Source: Erysipelotrichaceae bacterium (lineage in GTDB: Bacteria > Bacillota_I > Bacilli_A > Erysipelotrichales > Coprobacillaceae). Taken from it: a DNA stretch of 5,576 nt. The stretch lies in assembly GCA_021200395.1 (NCBI GenBank), contig JAJQGQ010000168.1:1-5576 (forward strand). Direction: 5' to 3'. The position numbers and the translations under genes are program-made. This document shows positions 5,457 through 5,576 of this stretch, piece by piece. Positions within the stretch are counted from its first letter, which is position 1; every line of letters begins with the position of its first letter. The notes beneath the pieces were generated by a model, which made no database searches, was not told where the DNA came from, and worked only from the letters and a program-made list of their open reading frames with translations.

Positions 5457-5576
5457 AGAGATTTAATATAAAAAAGATACGTAAGAATAATAAGATTTTC
5501 TTTATATAGGTTCATGTGAATTAATTATTTTTCGAATTATGAATTTAAGCTTTCATAAAGATAAAAAATATATTAA
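5457..5576. other. AT-rich non-coding end of the window
   Basis: No open frame of useful length with a ribosome site is visible on either strand. ATACGTA at 5477-5483 repeats the ATACGTA at 5412-5418 near the lactonase transcription start. TTCATGTGAA (5511-5520) is a short imperfect dyad. Neither can be assigned a function. Confidence 0.5.

Overview
The window looks like a chromosomal segment of a low-GC Gram-positive bacterium (Bacillota). The evidence is an AT-rich composition, strong purine-rich Shine-Dalgarno sites, tight gene packing, extended -10 promoters, and a ParB-like protein of the Noc type, a family characteristic of Bacilli and relatives. TGG encodes Trp and TGA is used as a stop, so the mollicute code is unlikely. 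A glycyl radical enzyme activase suggests anaerobic life. An Erysipelotrichales-type gut anaerobe would fit, but that is inference.

The left part (1-1911) is a plus-strand transcription unit. It begins with the 3' part of a radical SAM activase for a glycyl radical enzyme, cut by the window edge. A fructose-6-phosphate aldolase-type (FSA) enzyme follows 4 nt later. A membrane-anchored NERD-domain protein comes next, its start overlapping the aldolase stop (ATGA). An intrinsic terminator lies over the NERD stop codon. The activase-FSA order matches the E. coli ybiW-ybiY-fsaA locus. This suggests that a glycyl radical enzyme lies just upstream and that the aldolase cleaves its sugar-phosphate product.

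The middle (1937-4365) concerns chromosome maintenance. An extended -10 promoter directly after the terminator drives a noc-like gene, which I start at a TTG at 1974, leaving a protein without the usual N-terminal membrane-targeting helix of Noc. A second terminator hairpin wraps the noc stop codon. Its T-tract abuts the ribosome site of the next gene, a Pif1-like superfamily 1B helicase fused at its N-terminus to an RNase H1 hybrid-binding (viroplasmin) domain. This helicase is the most unusual gene in the window: a probable motor directed at RNA:DNA hybrids.

The right part (4364-5576) carries a minus-strand 6-phosphogluconolactonase-type beta-propeller gene (Pgl/YkgB family), convergent with the helicase gene and sharing one bidirectional hairpin in a 20-bp gap. 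Its start is best placed at an internal ATG (5395), supported by an SD and an extended -10 promoter. The last ~160 nt are AT-rich non-coding DNA holding that promoter and an AT palindrome. I see no gene there, and no RNA gene, CRISPR array, insertion sequence or attachment site anywhere in the window.
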